Shown piece by piece: positions 1 to 8,131 of a stretch of 39,096 nt of DNA (within the stretch, counting starts at the first letter, position 1; each line of letters begins with the position of its first letter). The notes below the pieces were generated by a model. It was not told the DNA's origin. It saw only the letters and a list, made by a program, of their open reading frames with translations, and did no database searches. A program made the position numbers and the translations under genes. The DNA comes from Chloroflexota bacterium (GTDB taxonomy: Bacteria; Chloroflexota; Limnocylindria; P2-11E), in assembly GCA_009692785.1 (NCBI GenBank), contig SHYN01000005.1, positions 1 through 39,096 on the forward strand, given 5' to 3'.

Positions 1-278
1 TCGCGGCGGGGCTCTTCGCGCGTGCCGCGCACGAGCTCGCGGAGGCCGGCCTGCTCGCTGCCATCGAGGGCCCGAGGCTCTGGAGCACGCTGAGCTTCCT
101 ACCCGACGATCGGGCACCCGGCTCGGTGCTTCGAGCGGTCTTCGGCTACCAGGACGAGCCCACGGCGCTCGAGGTCACGGTCTACGCCGCGTACTTTGTC
201 GTCGTGTCGATCGTCGCGCGCACGAAGGGCCGTCGTGGCCAGGGAGTCATCGCCGTTGAGGCGCCGCGACCGGCCTGA
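1..278 (+). CDS. FTR1/EfeU-type iron permease, C-terminal fragment
   Basis: The gene enters from outside the window; the first full codon begins at base 3 and 91 residues are visible before TGA. The segment resembles the end of FTR1/EfeU high-affinity iron permeases, which move iron across the cytoplasmic membrane: a HELxEAG-like stretch at the start, a luminal WxxSxxLPDD-like loop, then VFGYQDEPTALE, matching the FGYxxxPTxxE element before the last membrane helix (YAAYFVVVSIVA). The tail is short and basic (RTKGRRGQG). The REXXE iron-binding motifs would lie upstream and cannot be seen. It ends 62 bases before mreB and is probably a separate unit. The assignment rests on family memory of a short segment, so the superfamily is likely and the exact substrate less so. 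Confidence 0.68.
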   Translation, partial: AAGLFARAAHELAEAGLLAAIEGPRLWSTLSFLPDDRAPGSVLRAVFGYQDEPTALEVTVYAAYFVVVSIVARTKGRRGQGVIAVEAPRPA

Positions 279-328
279 CCGCCGCCTGCGCCTCCGCGCG
301 CCCGCCATTGCGTGGCGTGTGTCAACGC

Positions 329-334
329 TAGGCT
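329..334 (+). promoter_or_regulatory. Candidate -10 element TAGGCT of a leaderless mreB promoter
   Basis: TAGGCT ends 6 bases before the mreB ATG, so transcription starting 6-7 bases downstream would begin at the start codon. The same hexamer at the same distance precedes polX (34832-34837). A weak TTGCGT lies 15 bases upstream at 308-313. The AGG at 335-337 could instead be a poor ribosome binding site. Confidence 0.45.
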
Positions 335-340
335 AGGTCC

Positions 341-1366
341 ATGTTCGGACCACGGCAGATCGGCATCGACCTCGGCACGGCGAACGTCATCGTCTACGTG
401 CGGGGCAAGGGCATCGTGCTCACCGAACCGTCGGTCGTCGCGCTGGCCCGCGACGAGGCGGATGGCGGGCGTCCGCGGATCGTCGCTGTGGGTGAAGAGG
501 CGCGGCTCATGCTGGGCCGTACACCGGGCAACATCACCGCGCTACGCCCGATGCGTGACGGCGTCATCGCCGACTACATCATCACGGAGCACCTCCTCCG
601 CCACTTCATCAACAAGGTCTGCGGTCGGATCAGGGTGTTCCATCCCGAGCTCATGATCTGCGTGCCGTCGGGCGTGACGAGCGTCGAGCGGCGCGCCGTG
701 CTCAACGCCGCGGTCCGTGCCGGTGCGCGGGAGGCGCACCTGATCGAGGAGCCGATCGCCGCCGCCATCGGGGCGAACATCCCGATCTCCGGCCCGAGCG
801 GCAACCTCATCATCGATATCGGCGGTGGCACCGCCGAGATCGCCGTCATCTCGCTCGGTTTCATCGTCTGCTCGCGGAGCGTGCGGGCCGCGGGAAACCG
901 GTTCGATGAGGCGATCGCGAACTTCATTCGCAAGCGATACAACCTCATGATCGGCGAGCGCACGGCGGAGGACGTCAAGATCCAGATCGGCTCCGCATTG
1001 CCGATGGACCCTGAGCTCACGATGGAAGTGCGGGGGCGCGATCTCGTCGCCGGTCTGCCGCGAACGATCACGATCGGTTCGAATGAGATCACCGAGGCGA
1101 TGGAGCCGGTGCTCCAGCAGATCATCGCCGCGGTGAAGGCGGTCCTTGAGGAGACTCCTCCCGAGCTCGCCTCCGACGTCATTGACAAGGGGATGGTCCT
1201 TTCCGGTGGCGGTGCGCTGCTCCGCAACATGGACAAGCTGCTCACCCAGGTCACGGGTGTCGCGTGCTACGTCGCCGAGAATCCGCTCTACTGCGTGGCG
1301 AAGGGCACCGGTCTCGCGCTGGAGAACATCGACTTCTTCCGCAGAAGCCTCGTCGCCGCGCCCTGA
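341..1366 (+). CDS. mreB: Rod shape-determining protein MreB (bacterial actin)
   Basis: MreB is a cytoplasmic actin-fold ATPase that polymerises under the membrane and guides elongation-mode peptidoglycan synthesis. The 341 residues match the family length and contain phosphate-1 ([10 protein letters not shown], residues 7-16), the connect-1 segment ([11 protein letters not shown], about 133-143), phosphate-2 ([13 protein letters not shown], about 157-169) and the adenosine motif ([11 protein letters not shown], about 287-297). No mreC, mreD or pbp2 follows; instead a WecG/TagA transferase begins two bases after the stop, so this copy sits with envelope-polysaccharide genes. The ATG at 341 is the only good start; a TAGGCT hexamer lies 6 bases upstream. 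Mbl-type paralogues cannot be separated from MreB by reading alone. Confidence 0.95.
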   Translation: MFGPRQIGIDLGTANVIVYVRGKGIVLTEPSVVALARDEADGGRPRIVAVGEEARLMLGRTPGNITALRPMRDGVIADYIITEHLLRHFINKVCGRIRVFHPELMICVPSGVTSVERRAVLNAAVRAGAREAHLIEEPIAAAIGANIPISGPSGNLIIDIGGGTAEIAVISLGFIVCSRSVRAAGNRFDEAIANFIRKRYNLMIGERTAEDVKIQIGSALPMDPELTMEVRGRDLVAGLPRTITIGSNEITEAMEPVLQQIIAAVKAVLEETPPELASDVIDKGMVLSGGGALLRNMDKLLTQVTGVACYVAENPLYCVAKGTGLALENIDFFRRSLVAAP

Positions 1367-1368
1367 GG

Positions 1369-2121
1369 GTGGTCCCGCCGCGTGTCGACGTCCTTGGCGT
1401 TGGCTTCGATCGGGTCGATCTGGCCGGCGCCACCGAGGCCGTTCTGGCGCGCCTCGCGCGGGGTGAGCGGACGTTCGTGATCACCGGCAATCCGGAGTTC
1501 GTCATGCTGGCGCGTCGCGATCCGTCACTCGCCGCGCTTGCACGTGACGCCGATCTCGTGGTGCCCGACGGGACCGGCATCGTCCTGGGCGCGCGGGTGC
1601 TCGGTGATCCGCTTCCCGGGCGCGCCCCAGGCCGCATGCTCGCGGACCTGCTCGCGGCCCAGGCGGCACGCGACGGCCGGTCCATGTACCTTCTCGGTGC
1701 CGCGCCCGGCGTGGCGGAACGGGCCGCGCAGGCACTCGGGCGGCGGCACCCGGGGCTTCGGGTGGTCGGCGCCTCGGCGGGATCGCCGGCGTCGGCCGAG
1801 GACGCCGTCACGACCGCCCGGATCGCGGCGGCCGCGCCGGAGATCCTGCTGGTCGCCTACGGCATGCCACTGCAGGAGCGCTGGATCGCGCGGAACCTCG
1901 GCGCTCTTCCGTCGGTGCGTGTCGCGATCGGCGTTGGCGGAGTGCTCGATCAGCTCGTGGGCCTGGGGACGGTGCCGCCCGGCATCGTGCACGCGGTGGG
2001 TCTCGAATGGCTCTGGCGTCTCGCGCGCGAGCCGCATCGCTGGCGCCGCCAGGGAGCGCTCTGGGTCTACGCCTACCTCGTGCTCTGGACGCGTATCGCC
2101 AGCGGTCGTCGTCGGTCGTGA
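1369..2121 (+). CDS. wecG: WecG/TagA/CpsF-family glycosyltransferase (GT26)
   Basis: This 250-residue protein belongs to the family that transfers N-acetylmannosamine(uronic acid) or another sugar from a UDP-sugar to an undecaprenyl-linked GlcNAc, the second step of teichoic acid or surface polysaccharide assembly at the inner membrane face. Seen: VITGNPEFVML (about 37-47), DADLVVPDGTGIV (about 61-73), the VAYGMPLQERWI block (about 162-173) and the C-terminal GLEWLWRLAREPHRWRR segment that anchors the enzyme to the membrane. GTG at 1369, two bases after the mreB stop, is chosen because upstream codons only mirror mreB. It overlaps the next gene as GTGA. The actual sugar is unknown. Confidence 0.9.
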   Translation: MVPPRVDVLGVGFDRVDLAGATEAVLARLARGERTFVITGNPEFVMLARRDPSLAALARDADLVVPDGTGIVLGARVLGDPLPGRAPGRMLADLLAAQAARDGRSMYLLGAAPGVAERAAQALGRRHPGLRVVGASAGSPASAEDAVTTARIAAAAPEILLVAYGMPLQERWIARNLGALPSVRVAIGVGGVLDQLVGLGTVPPGIVHAVGLEWLWRLAREPHRWRRQGALWVYAYLVLWTRIASGRRRS

Positions 2122-3218
2122 GGCTCGTGCTCGCTCACGAGTACTTCGCGGTGCACGGCGGTGCGGAGGCGGTCGTGGAGGTGTTGCACGCGATGTGGCC
2201 GGCGGCGCCGGTCCACGCGCTGTTCCACGATCTGGAGGGCTACGGCGAGCTTCCCGGTTGGGACCTCCGGCTCTCGCCGCTCCAAGGGCTCCCGCATTCC
2301 AGAGGGCTGCACCGGCTCCTCCTGCCGCTCCTGCCATGGGCGGCGTCGCGACTTGTCGTCGACGAGAGCGTGGACGTCGCCCTCACCTCGACGAGCGCGT
2401 TCGTGAAGGGACTGACGCTGCCCGCGCGGACCGTCCACATCGCGTACTGCCACGCGCCAACTCGCTATCTCTGGGATGCGCGCGACGCCTATCTCGCCGC
2501 AGAGGTGCCCGCGCCGCTTCGCCCACTCCTCGGACGGCTTCTCGACGCCCTCCGCGCCGCGGATCTTCGTGCGGCTGCGCGCGTCGATCGCTGGATCGCC
2601 AACTCACACGCGGTCGCCGCGCGCATCCAGCGCTTCTACGGTCGGACGAGCGAGGTGGTGCACCCGCCGATCGACGTCTCCTCGTTCGTACCCGTGGCGG
2701 GGGAGCGTGGCGACTTCTGGCTGTTCGTCGGGCGGCTCTCGGCCTACAAGCGAGCTGACCTCGCGGTCAGCGCATTCGGGCGCCTCGGGATGCGGCTCAT
2801 CGTCGTTGGTGAGGGTCGCGAGCGCGGGCGCCTCGAGGCTCTCGCGCGCGACAACGTCGAGTTCACTGGACGGGTGGATGAGGAGACGAAGCGGCGCCTT
2901 TTGGGCAGTGCCCGTGGACTCATGTTTCCGTCGGAGGACGACTTCGGCATCGTCTGCGCCGAGGCGCTCGCATCCGGAGCGCCGGTCGTCGCACTTTCCG
3001 CCGGTGGCGCCCCAGAGATCATCCGTGACGAAGCCGAGGGTGCTCTCGTGACGGCGCAAGAGCCGGACGCCTTCGCGGACGCGGTACTCCGGGTCGAGCG
3101 CCAGAAGCTCGACCCCGCTGCGCTTCGCGCGTCTGCCGGTCGCTTCGATGTGGCACGATTCAGGGAGCGCGTCGCCGGCATCGTTCTGGACGCGAGCGAG
3201 AAGGGGCGTGCCACTTGA
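2118..3218 (+). CDS. Glycosyltransferase family 4 (GT-B fold)
   Basis: A 366-residue GT-B glycosyltransferase. The N-terminal acceptor domain begins LVLAHEYFAVHGGAE, a usual GT4 opening with a glycine-rich loop. The C-terminal nucleotide-sugar domain starts near FVGRLSAYKR and contains the EX7E-type motif in FPSEDDFGIVCAEALASG (about 270-287), followed by VVALSAGGAPEII. The chosen GTG at 2118 overlaps the wecG stop as GTGA; codons further upstream are the other frame of wecG. It probably adds a sugar during assembly of the same undecaprenyl-linked surface glycan as its neighbour. Donor, acceptor and linkage cannot be read from sequence. Confidence 0.88.
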   Translation: MRLVLAHEYFAVHGGAEAVVEVLHAMWPAAPVHALFHDLEGYGELPGWDLRLSPLQGLPHSRGLHRLLLPLLPWAASRLVVDESVDVALTSTSAFVKGLTLPARTVHIAYCHAPTRYLWDARDAYLAAEVPAPLRPLLGRLLDALRAADLRAAARVDRWIANSHAVAARIQRFYGRTSEVVHPPIDVSSFVPVAGERGDFWLFVGRLSAYKRADLAVSAFGRLGMRLIVVGEGRERGRLEALARDNVEFTGRVDEETKRRLLGSARGLMFPSEDDFGIVCAEALASGAPVVALSAGGAPEIIRDEAEGALVTAQEPDAFADAVLRVERQKLDPAALRASAGRFDVARFRERVAGIVLDASEKGRAT

Positions 3219-3907
3219 CGGGAGCCGCGCCGCGACGGATCCGGGTCGACATGCACACGCACTGCGAACACTCGCGGGACAGTCGGACCCCGGTCGCGGC
3301 CCAGGCCGCCGCCGTGCGACGCGCGGGTCTCGCGGTCATCTGCGCCACCGATCACGACACGATCGAGGGCGCATTGCGCCTGCGGGAGCTCGCCGATGGT
3401 TTTCGCGTCGTGGTTGGGCAGGAGGTCACGTCTCTGGACGGCGATATCGTCGGCCTCTTCCTCGAGCGGGCGATCCCCCGCGGGCTGTCGGCCGAGGAGA
3501 CGATCCACAGGATCCACGAGCAGGGTGGGCTCGTGAGCATTCCGCACCCCTTCAGCCGAAATCGCCTGAACCACATCCGTCGCGAAGCGCTCGAGCGGAT
3601 CGCCGCGACGATCGACCTGGTGGAGATCTTCAACGCACGTGAGCTCACCGGTCGCGAGAATCGGCGGGCGGCCGCGTGGGCAGCCGAGCACGGCGTTCCA
3701 GGGGTCGCGGGGAGCGACGCCCACCGGACCCTGGAGCTGGGCCACGCCTGGGTCGAGATGGCCGACTTCACCGACCGCGACACGTTCCTTGCCGCGGCCC
3801 GTGAGGGGACCGTTCACGGCCAACTCACCGGAGTGCTCGTCCACGTTCTGACCCGATACGACAAGCTCATGAACAAGGTCGCCCCACGCGTGCCCTCGGC
3901 CGCATGA
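3215..3907 (+). CDS. PHP-domain metal-dependent phosphoesterase
   Basis: A 230-residue single-domain PHP protein. Metal-binding motifs in order: DMHTHCEHS (residues 11-19), ATDHDTIEG (about 43-51), GQEVTS (about 68), IPHPFSR (about 109) and GSDAH (about 165). These form the trinuclear site of PHP phosphoesterases such as RNase AM/YciV and histidinol-phosphatase-like enzymes. It starts at TTG 3215, overlapping the GT4 stop as TTGA, and overlaps the next gene as ATGA. Small PHP proteins occur in glycan loci, where they may act on phosphosugars or nucleotides; here the substrate is unknown. The length excludes a PolX or DnaE role. Confidence 0.85.
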   Translation: MTGAAPRRIRVDMHTHCEHSRDSRTPVAAQAAAVRRAGLAVICATDHDTIEGALRLRELADGFRVVVGQEVTSLDGDIVGLFLERAIPRGLSAEETIHRIHEQGGLVSIPHPFSRNRLNHIRREALERIAATIDLVEIFNARELTGRENRRAAAWAAEHGVPGVAGSDAHRTLELGHAWVEMADFTDRDTFLAAAREGTVHGQLTGVLVHVLTRYDKLMNKVAPRVPSAA

Positions 3908-4944
3908 CCGACCACCTTCCTCCGCACGTGGAGGACGCAGGGATCGAGGACCTGGCGCTCGCGGCCGGACGGACCGACGAGCGCGAGGTCCGTCGGCGGC
4001 TGTTCGGCTTCCGTGAAGCCATCTCCCTCGTCGTCCCCCTCGCGCTGCTCGGGCTCTTCGCGCGCAACGTGGACTGGGCCGAGGCCGCCGCGACCGTCGG
4101 CCGCGCCAGCCCCTTCTTCGTGCTCCTCGCCCTCGCGATCTACTACCTCTCGTTTCCGGTCCGCGCGTGGCGCTGGGCACTGCTCCTGCGCGAGGGTGGG
4201 GCCGACGTCCGCGGGAAACAGCTCCTCCGCATCCTGCTGCTCGGTTGGTTCGTGAACTGTCTCGTCCCGGCCAAACTCGGCGACCTCTACCGCTCGTATC
4301 TCGTGAAGCGCAGATTCGGGATCTCCCTCTCCCGCACGGTGGGGGTCATCGTGGCGGAACGACTGCTCGACGTGTTCGCGGTCTTCGGACTCCTCGCCGT
4401 CGGGGGGACCATCGCCTTCGGTCGCACGATCGTCGCGGATCTGCGTCTGGTCTACCTGGCGGGCGCGGTCCTCGCCGTGCTCATCAGCGTGGGTTTCGTC
4501 GCCATGTACGCGGTGGCCCCGCGCCTGGCACGGTACTTTCCGACGAACGTCCGTCGCGTCGGGCGCCTCTTCCGCGAAGGCGTGCTCCATTCGTTCCGCG
4601 CATTGCCCGCGGCGGGTCCACTGACCCTCATCGTGTGGCTCTGCGAAGCCCTCCGGCTGTACTTCGTGCTTGCCGCCCTCGGTCTCGACCTTCCGTACTC
4701 AGGCGTCATCTTCGTTGCTGTCGCGTCATCGCTCCTCACGACGGTGCCCCTGACCCCCGCCGGTTTTGGCTTCGTTGAGATCGCGATCGTCTATCTGCTC
4801 ACGTCCGGCTTTGGCCTGGCGCAGCACGACGCGGTCGCTGTCGCGCTCCTCGATCGTGCGGTGAGCGTGTTCTCGGTGATCGTCGTCGGCGGGATCCTCT
4901 ACGCGCGTAACGCCGCCTCTGAACGGATCGGCGCGACAGGCTGA
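3904..4944 (+). CDS. Flippase-like membrane protein (lysylphosphatidylglycerol synthase TM family)
   Basis: A 346-residue polytopic protein of the UPF0104/LPG_synthase_TM family, related to the flippase domain of MprF and to AglD. After a short charged cytoplasmic N-terminus come about eight hydrophobic helices, with family hallmarks: SFPVRAWRWALLLR (about 80-93), the conserved LVPAKLGDLYRSYLVKRR (about 117-134), SLSRTVGVIVAERLLDV (about 140-156) and the C-terminal TPAGFGFVEIAIVYLL (about 284-299). It closes a four-gene overlapping unit with two glycosyltransferases, so a role in moving or modifying a lipid-linked glycan is plausible. No aminoacyl-transferase domain is present, so lipid lysinylation is not indicated. 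Confidence 0.85.
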   Translation: MTDHLPPHVEDAGIEDLALAAGRTDEREVRRRLFGFREAISLVVPLALLGLFARNVDWAEAAATVGRASPFFVLLALAIYYLSFPVRAWRWALLLREGGADVRGKQLLRILLLGWFVNCLVPAKLGDLYRSYLVKRRFGISLSRTVGVIVAERLLDVFAVFGLLAVGGTIAFGRTIVADLRLVYLAGAVLAVLISVGFVAMYAVAPRLARYFPTNVRRVGRLFREGVLHSFRALPAAGPLTLIVWLCEALRLYFVLAALGLDLPYSGVIFVAVASSLLTTVPLTPAGFGFVEIAIVYLLTSGFGLAQHDAVAVALLDRAVSVFSVIVVGGILYARNAASERIGATG

Positions 4945-4946
4945 GC

Positions 4947-4970
4947 CCCCAGCGTCGGTCGTTCGCGGGG
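4947..4970. terminator. Possible hairpin between convergent genes
   Basis: CCCC (4947-4950) can pair with GGGG (4967-4970) and GCG (4952-4954) with CGC (4964-4966), with one bulged A and a 9-base loop. It fills the 32-base gap between the convergent flippase-like gene and tupA. There is no T-run on either strand, so it would be a weak or factor-assisted terminator. Confidence 0.3.
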
Positions 4971-4976
4971 TCGAGT

Positions 4977-5879
4977 TCAGCGCACATCCTCGTCGCGCTT
5001 GCCCGCATCGGGGAAGAAGAGCGGCTGGCCGTACTTCGCCGTCCCGAACGAGCCCGCCAGGGCTTGCCCCTCCGCTGACACGAGGTAGTCGGCGAACGCG
5101 TTTGCCCCCGCAACGTTGACGTTCGGGAATTTCGCCGCGTTGACAGTGATGACGTGATAGAGGTTCAGAAGTGGTGGCGTGTTCTCGATGAGCACGTCCA
5201 GCTGCACCTGATCCTTGTGTGCGAGATACGTGCTGCGGTCGGTGATCGTGTACGCGCGTTTCTCTGAGGCGACCCGCAGGGTTTGGCCCATGCCGGTCGC
5301 CGCCTCCACGTACCAGGGCGACCTGGGCGTGAGGTTGGCCGCCTTCCAGAGGCCCTTTTCGAGGATGTCGGTGCCCGAGTTATCGCCGCGCGAAATGAAG
5401 AGCGCGGCCTTCGTCGGCAGTGCCGCGAGAGCGGCGGACACGGAGAGGCCCCTGATCCCGGCGGGGTCGCTCGGCGGTCCGACGAGGACAAAGTCGTTGT
5501 GGAACACAAGATGGCGTCTCGCTCCGTTTCCGGCTGCCATGAACGGGAGCTCGACCGATGGGGCGTGGACGAGCAGCACGTCCGCATCGCCTCTCGCGCC
5601 GATGGCCAGCGCCGCGCCGGTCCCGACCGCGTTCGCCTTGACCCGGTAGCCGGTGCGCTTCTCGAAGTCGGGGATCAGAACGTCGAGCAGACCGGAGTCC
5701 TGCGTGCTCGTCGTGGTCGCGAGCAATATGTCGGGTCGGGCAGGTCGGAGCGGCGCCGCTGCCGCGGGGGCCGCGGTGCCGCCCGACACCAGTGCACCGC
5801 CGGCACCGGGTGCCGTGCAGGCCGCGCTGACGAGTGCCGCCGCGAGGAGGACCCGGATCCCGTCGGCCGCGCGAGTCAT
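4977..5879 (-). CDS. tupA: TupA-like tungstate ABC transporter substrate-binding lipoprotein
   Basis: A 300-residue periplasmic-binding lipoprotein. The signal peptide ends in a lipobox (LVSAAC, Cys21), followed by a low-complexity Ala/Gly/Pro tether. The mature domain opens with ATTTSTQDSGLLD (about 54-66), the signature of TupA/WtpA-type tungstate-binding proteins, and continues with AVGTGAAL, GDADVLLVHAP, NDFVLVGPPSDPAGI, SRGDNSGTDI, GMGQTLRVASE and ITDRSTYL in family order. It should capture tungstate outside the membrane for a TupB permease and TupC ATPase, but neither is adjacent; it overlaps a glycosyltransferase as ATGA instead. Molybdate or a related oxyanion as ligand is possible, though the motif set favours tungstate. 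Confidence 0.88.
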   Translation of the reverse strand: MTRAADGIRVLLAAALVSAACTAPGAGGALVSGGTAAPAAAAPLRPARPDILLATTTSTQDSGLLDVLIPDFEKRTGYRVKANAVGTGAALAIGARGDADVLLVHAPSVELPFMAAGNGARRHLVFHNDFVLVGPPSDPAGIRGLSVSAALAALPTKAALFISRGDNSGTDILEKGLWKAANLTPRSPWYVEAATGMGQTLRVASEKRAYTITDRSTYLAHKDQVQLDVLIENTPPLLNLYHVITVNAAKFPNVNVAGANAFADYLVSAEGQALAGSFGTAKYGQPLFFPDAGKRDEDVR

Positions 5880-6595
5880 GCGGAGCGGCGCACCCCTCGC
5901 GCCTCCTCGAGGCGCACGAGGAGGCCGAGCCTGAGCAGCTCCACCAGGGTCAGCACGGCCACGCTGAGCTGGCCCCCCTTCGCCTGGCCGGCGATGCGCG
6001 GTAGCTGGCGCACCTCGAGCGTCGCGAGGCGAGCGCCGCGCCGTCGCGCGCGGAACAGGATCTCGGGCAGGAGCGAGGCGCTCCGTGGCCGCGACCGAAA
6101 CGGCATCGCGTCCAGGAGCGCACGGCGGAAGAGGAACGCCGAGGAGAACTCGCGTTCGGGGAGCGCGAAGATCATCCGAGCCAACAGGTGAAAGCCGCGC
6201 GACAGCGTCTTGCGAAAGATCGTTTCCGACCTCGTCTCGCGGACCCCAACGACGACGTCCGCCTCGGCAGCCACCGCCAGGAAGCGAGCGAGCTCGGCGA
6301 TCGGGGTCTGCCCGTCGGCCGCCGCGAGGAACACCCAGTCACCGCGCGCCTCGCGGAAACTGGTGGTCATCGCGCCACAGAACCCGCGGTTCCTGTCGTG
6401 GTGGATGACGCGGACCTCGTCGGAGGCGAGGCGATCCGCGAGCACCCCCGTGCCGTCGGTCGAGCCGTCGTCAACGACGAGGATCTCCGCGTCGCCGCCG
6501 AGCGACAGGGCGGCGATCACCGCCTGAGCCTCGGCGACCACTCGCTCCAGGCTCGCCACCTCGTCATAGGCCGGGAGGGCGATGGTGACGCGCAT
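5876..6595 (-). CDS. Glycosyltransferase family 2
   Basis: A 239-residue GT-A enzyme. It opens VTIALPAYDEVASLERVV, has the nucleotide-binding VVDDGSTDGTG (about 45-55), a DxD-like AADGQTPIAE region and a C-terminal amphipathic stretch. The pattern is that of polyprenol-phosphate mannose/glucose synthases and related GT2 enzymes without a large membrane domain. The start at 6595 is preferred over ATG 6613, because conserved sequence begins immediately and GAGACT lies 6 bases upstream, the spacing seen at other unit heads here. Its stop overlaps tupA as ATGA. If it makes a polyprenol-phosphate sugar, the divergent GT-C-like protein at 6629 would be a natural user; that link is inference. Confidence 0.82.
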   Translation of the reverse strand: MRVTIALPAYDEVASLERVVAEAQAVIAALSLGGDAEILVVDDGSTDGTGVLADRLASDEVRVIHHDRNRGFCGAMTTSFREARGDWVFLAAADGQTPIAELARFLAVAAEADVVVGVRETRSETIFRKTLSRGFHLLARMIFALPEREFSSAFLFRRALLDAMPFRSRPRSASLLPEILFRARRRGARLATLEVRQLPRIAGQAKGGQLSVAVLTLVELLRLGLLVRLEEARGVRRSA

Positions 6596-6622
6596 TTGAT
6601 GAGTCTCGCGCATCCCTAGACT
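6596..6622 (+). promoter_or_regulatory. Candidate leaderless promoter of the 6629 membrane-protein unit
   Basis: TTGATG (6596-6601) and TAGACT (6617-6622) are separated by 15 bases, and TAGACT ends 6 bases before the GTG at 6629. The spacer is short for a sigma-70 promoter, but the -10-to-start distance matches the other unit heads in the window. Confidence 0.4.
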
Positions 6623-6628
6623 CAGCGC

Positions 6629-8131
6629 GTGGGGGAGCCCGTTTCCCGACGGATCGTCATGCTCTCACTCGCGCTCCTCATCGTGCGCCTCGCCTCGCTC
6701 GTGATCGTTGCGCAGCCCGGCTACACCGACGCCTACTACTACGCCTCGGTCGCCGAGCGACTTGCTCGGGGCGATGGGCTGACGGCCGACTTCGTCTGGA
6801 ACTTTCTCGAGGCTCCCGGCCTCGCCCCGCTTCCCGTCGCGAGCCACCGGTTCTGGATGCCCCTCGTTTCCGCGGCCGCCGCCGCCGGCATCGCCGTCCT
6901 CGGGCCCCTCCTCGGAGCATTCCGCGCCGGACAGGTCCCGATCGTCCTCGCCGCCGCATGCATCCCCTGGCTCACGTGGCGCGCCGCGCGCGCGCTGGGG
7001 GCGTCGCCCAACGCCGCGCTCGTCGCGGCGGGGCTTGCCGGCCTCGGTGGGCTCTTTGCGCCCGCCTGGGTCGCGTTCGACGGCTTCGCCCCCGCGGCGT
7101 TTCTGGGCACCGCGTTCTTCCTGGCCTACCGCGGCGCGGCGAAGGGCTCCGTGCGCCTCGGCCTGGGCGCGGGTCTCGCCTGTGGCCTGCTCTACCTGGC
7201 GCGGGCCGAGGGCGCGCTGTTCGGTCTGGCGCTCCTCACGCTGCTCGCGCGGCCGGCGGCGCGACGTGCGGGCATCGCGGGGTGCCTCGCCGCCCTGGCG
7301 GTCGGAGCGGCGTGGTTCGCACGCGGCGCGCTCGCCGGCGGTGCGGGCGACGCGGTCGCGCGAGGCCTGTTCCTCGTGCGGTACGAGGATTTCTTCGCGC
7401 TCCGGCCGGTCGGCGCCGGCGCGCTGCTCGCGGCCCCGGGCGATGCGCTTGCTGTGCGCGCACAGGCGCTCGCCGGTGACGCGGTGACCGCCGCGGCCGC
7501 GCTCATGTTCCTGCTCGTGCCCGCCCTTGCCGTTGGCCTCTGGGCCGGCCGGCGCCAGCCCGAGGTGCGTGCCTTCGCCCAGCTCGCGCTCGCGATCTAC
7601 CTCGTGGAGGGCATCCTCTGGCCGCTCCACGCGACGCGCGGCTCGTACTTCCACTCCCTCGCCGCGTTCTTCCCGTTCGCGGTCGCACTGTCCGCCGCGG
7701 GCGGCGAACGCTGGCTCGCGCCCCGCGGCGTCGCCACGCTCCACCTCGCCTCCGGTGGAGCGGTCGCCGCCGCGTTGATCCTCTCCGCAGCGTCGGTGCA
7801 GCAGTGGGACACGGCCTTTAACGGACCGCTCGGCGTCCGCACCGCCGCGCTCGATGCGATCCCGCCCGGACCGCTCCTCGCGATCGACGGCGGAGCCTGG
7901 CGCTGGATCGCGTCGCGGCCCGCGCTCGTCACCCCGGCAGACGGCCTGGCCGCCGCGGCCTGCGTCGCGCGCGCGTACGGTGCGCGCTCGGTGGTGCTGG
8001 AGGCCGCGCACTTTCAGGCCTACGGCCCTCTCTATCGAGGCGCCGAACGTCCGGCCTGGCTGGGTGCCCCGATCGAGCGTGGGCCGGTCAGGGTGTTCCC
8101 AGTGATCTCCCTGCCGCCGTGCGTGCAATGA
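6629..8131 (+). CDS. GT-C-like polytopic membrane glycosyltransferase (GT39/ArnT-like)
   Basis: A 500-residue protein with about ten hydrophobic helices. The N-terminal helix is followed by QPGYTDAYYYASVAERLARGDG (about 30-51), the first outer loop with the acidic residue typical of GT39/PMT and ArnT-type GT-C enzymes, which move a sugar from a polyprenol-phosphate to an acceptor outside the membrane. The C-terminal part (about 390-500) is a small soluble domain. GTG 6629 is the start, with TAGACT 6 bases upstream. It overlaps the next gene as ATGA and diverges from a GT2 gene that could make its donor. Overall similarity to characterised enzymes is low, so the specific activity is unknown. 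Confidence 0.7.
   Translation: MGEPVSRRIVMLSLALLIVRLASLVIVAQPGYTDAYYYASVAERLARGDGLTADFVWNFLEAPGLAPLPVASHRFWMPLVSAAAAAGIAVLGPLLGAFRAGQVPIVLAAACIPWLTWRAARALGASPNAALVAAGLAGLGGLFAPAWVAFDGFAPAAFLGTAFFLAYRGAAKGSVRLGLGAGLACGLLYLARAEGALFGLALLTLLARPAARRAGIAGCLAALAVGAAWFARGALAGGAGDAVARGLFLVRYEDFFALRPVGAGALLAAPGDALAVRAQALAGDAVTAAAALMFLLVPALAVGLWAGRRQPEVRAFAQLALAIYLVEGILWPLHATRGSYFHSLAAFFPFAVALSAAGGERWLAPRGVATLHLASGGAVAAALILSAASVQQWDTAFNGPLGVRTAALDAIPPGPLLAIDGGAWRWIASRPALVTPADGLAAAACVARAYGARSVVLEAAHFQAYGPLYRGAERPAWLGAPIERGPVRVFPVISLPPCVQ

Noticed and set aside
1264-1368. N-terminal extension of the WecG/TagA protein
   Set aside because: The extra codons are the other frame of the conserved mreB end; GTG 1369 fits the family start.
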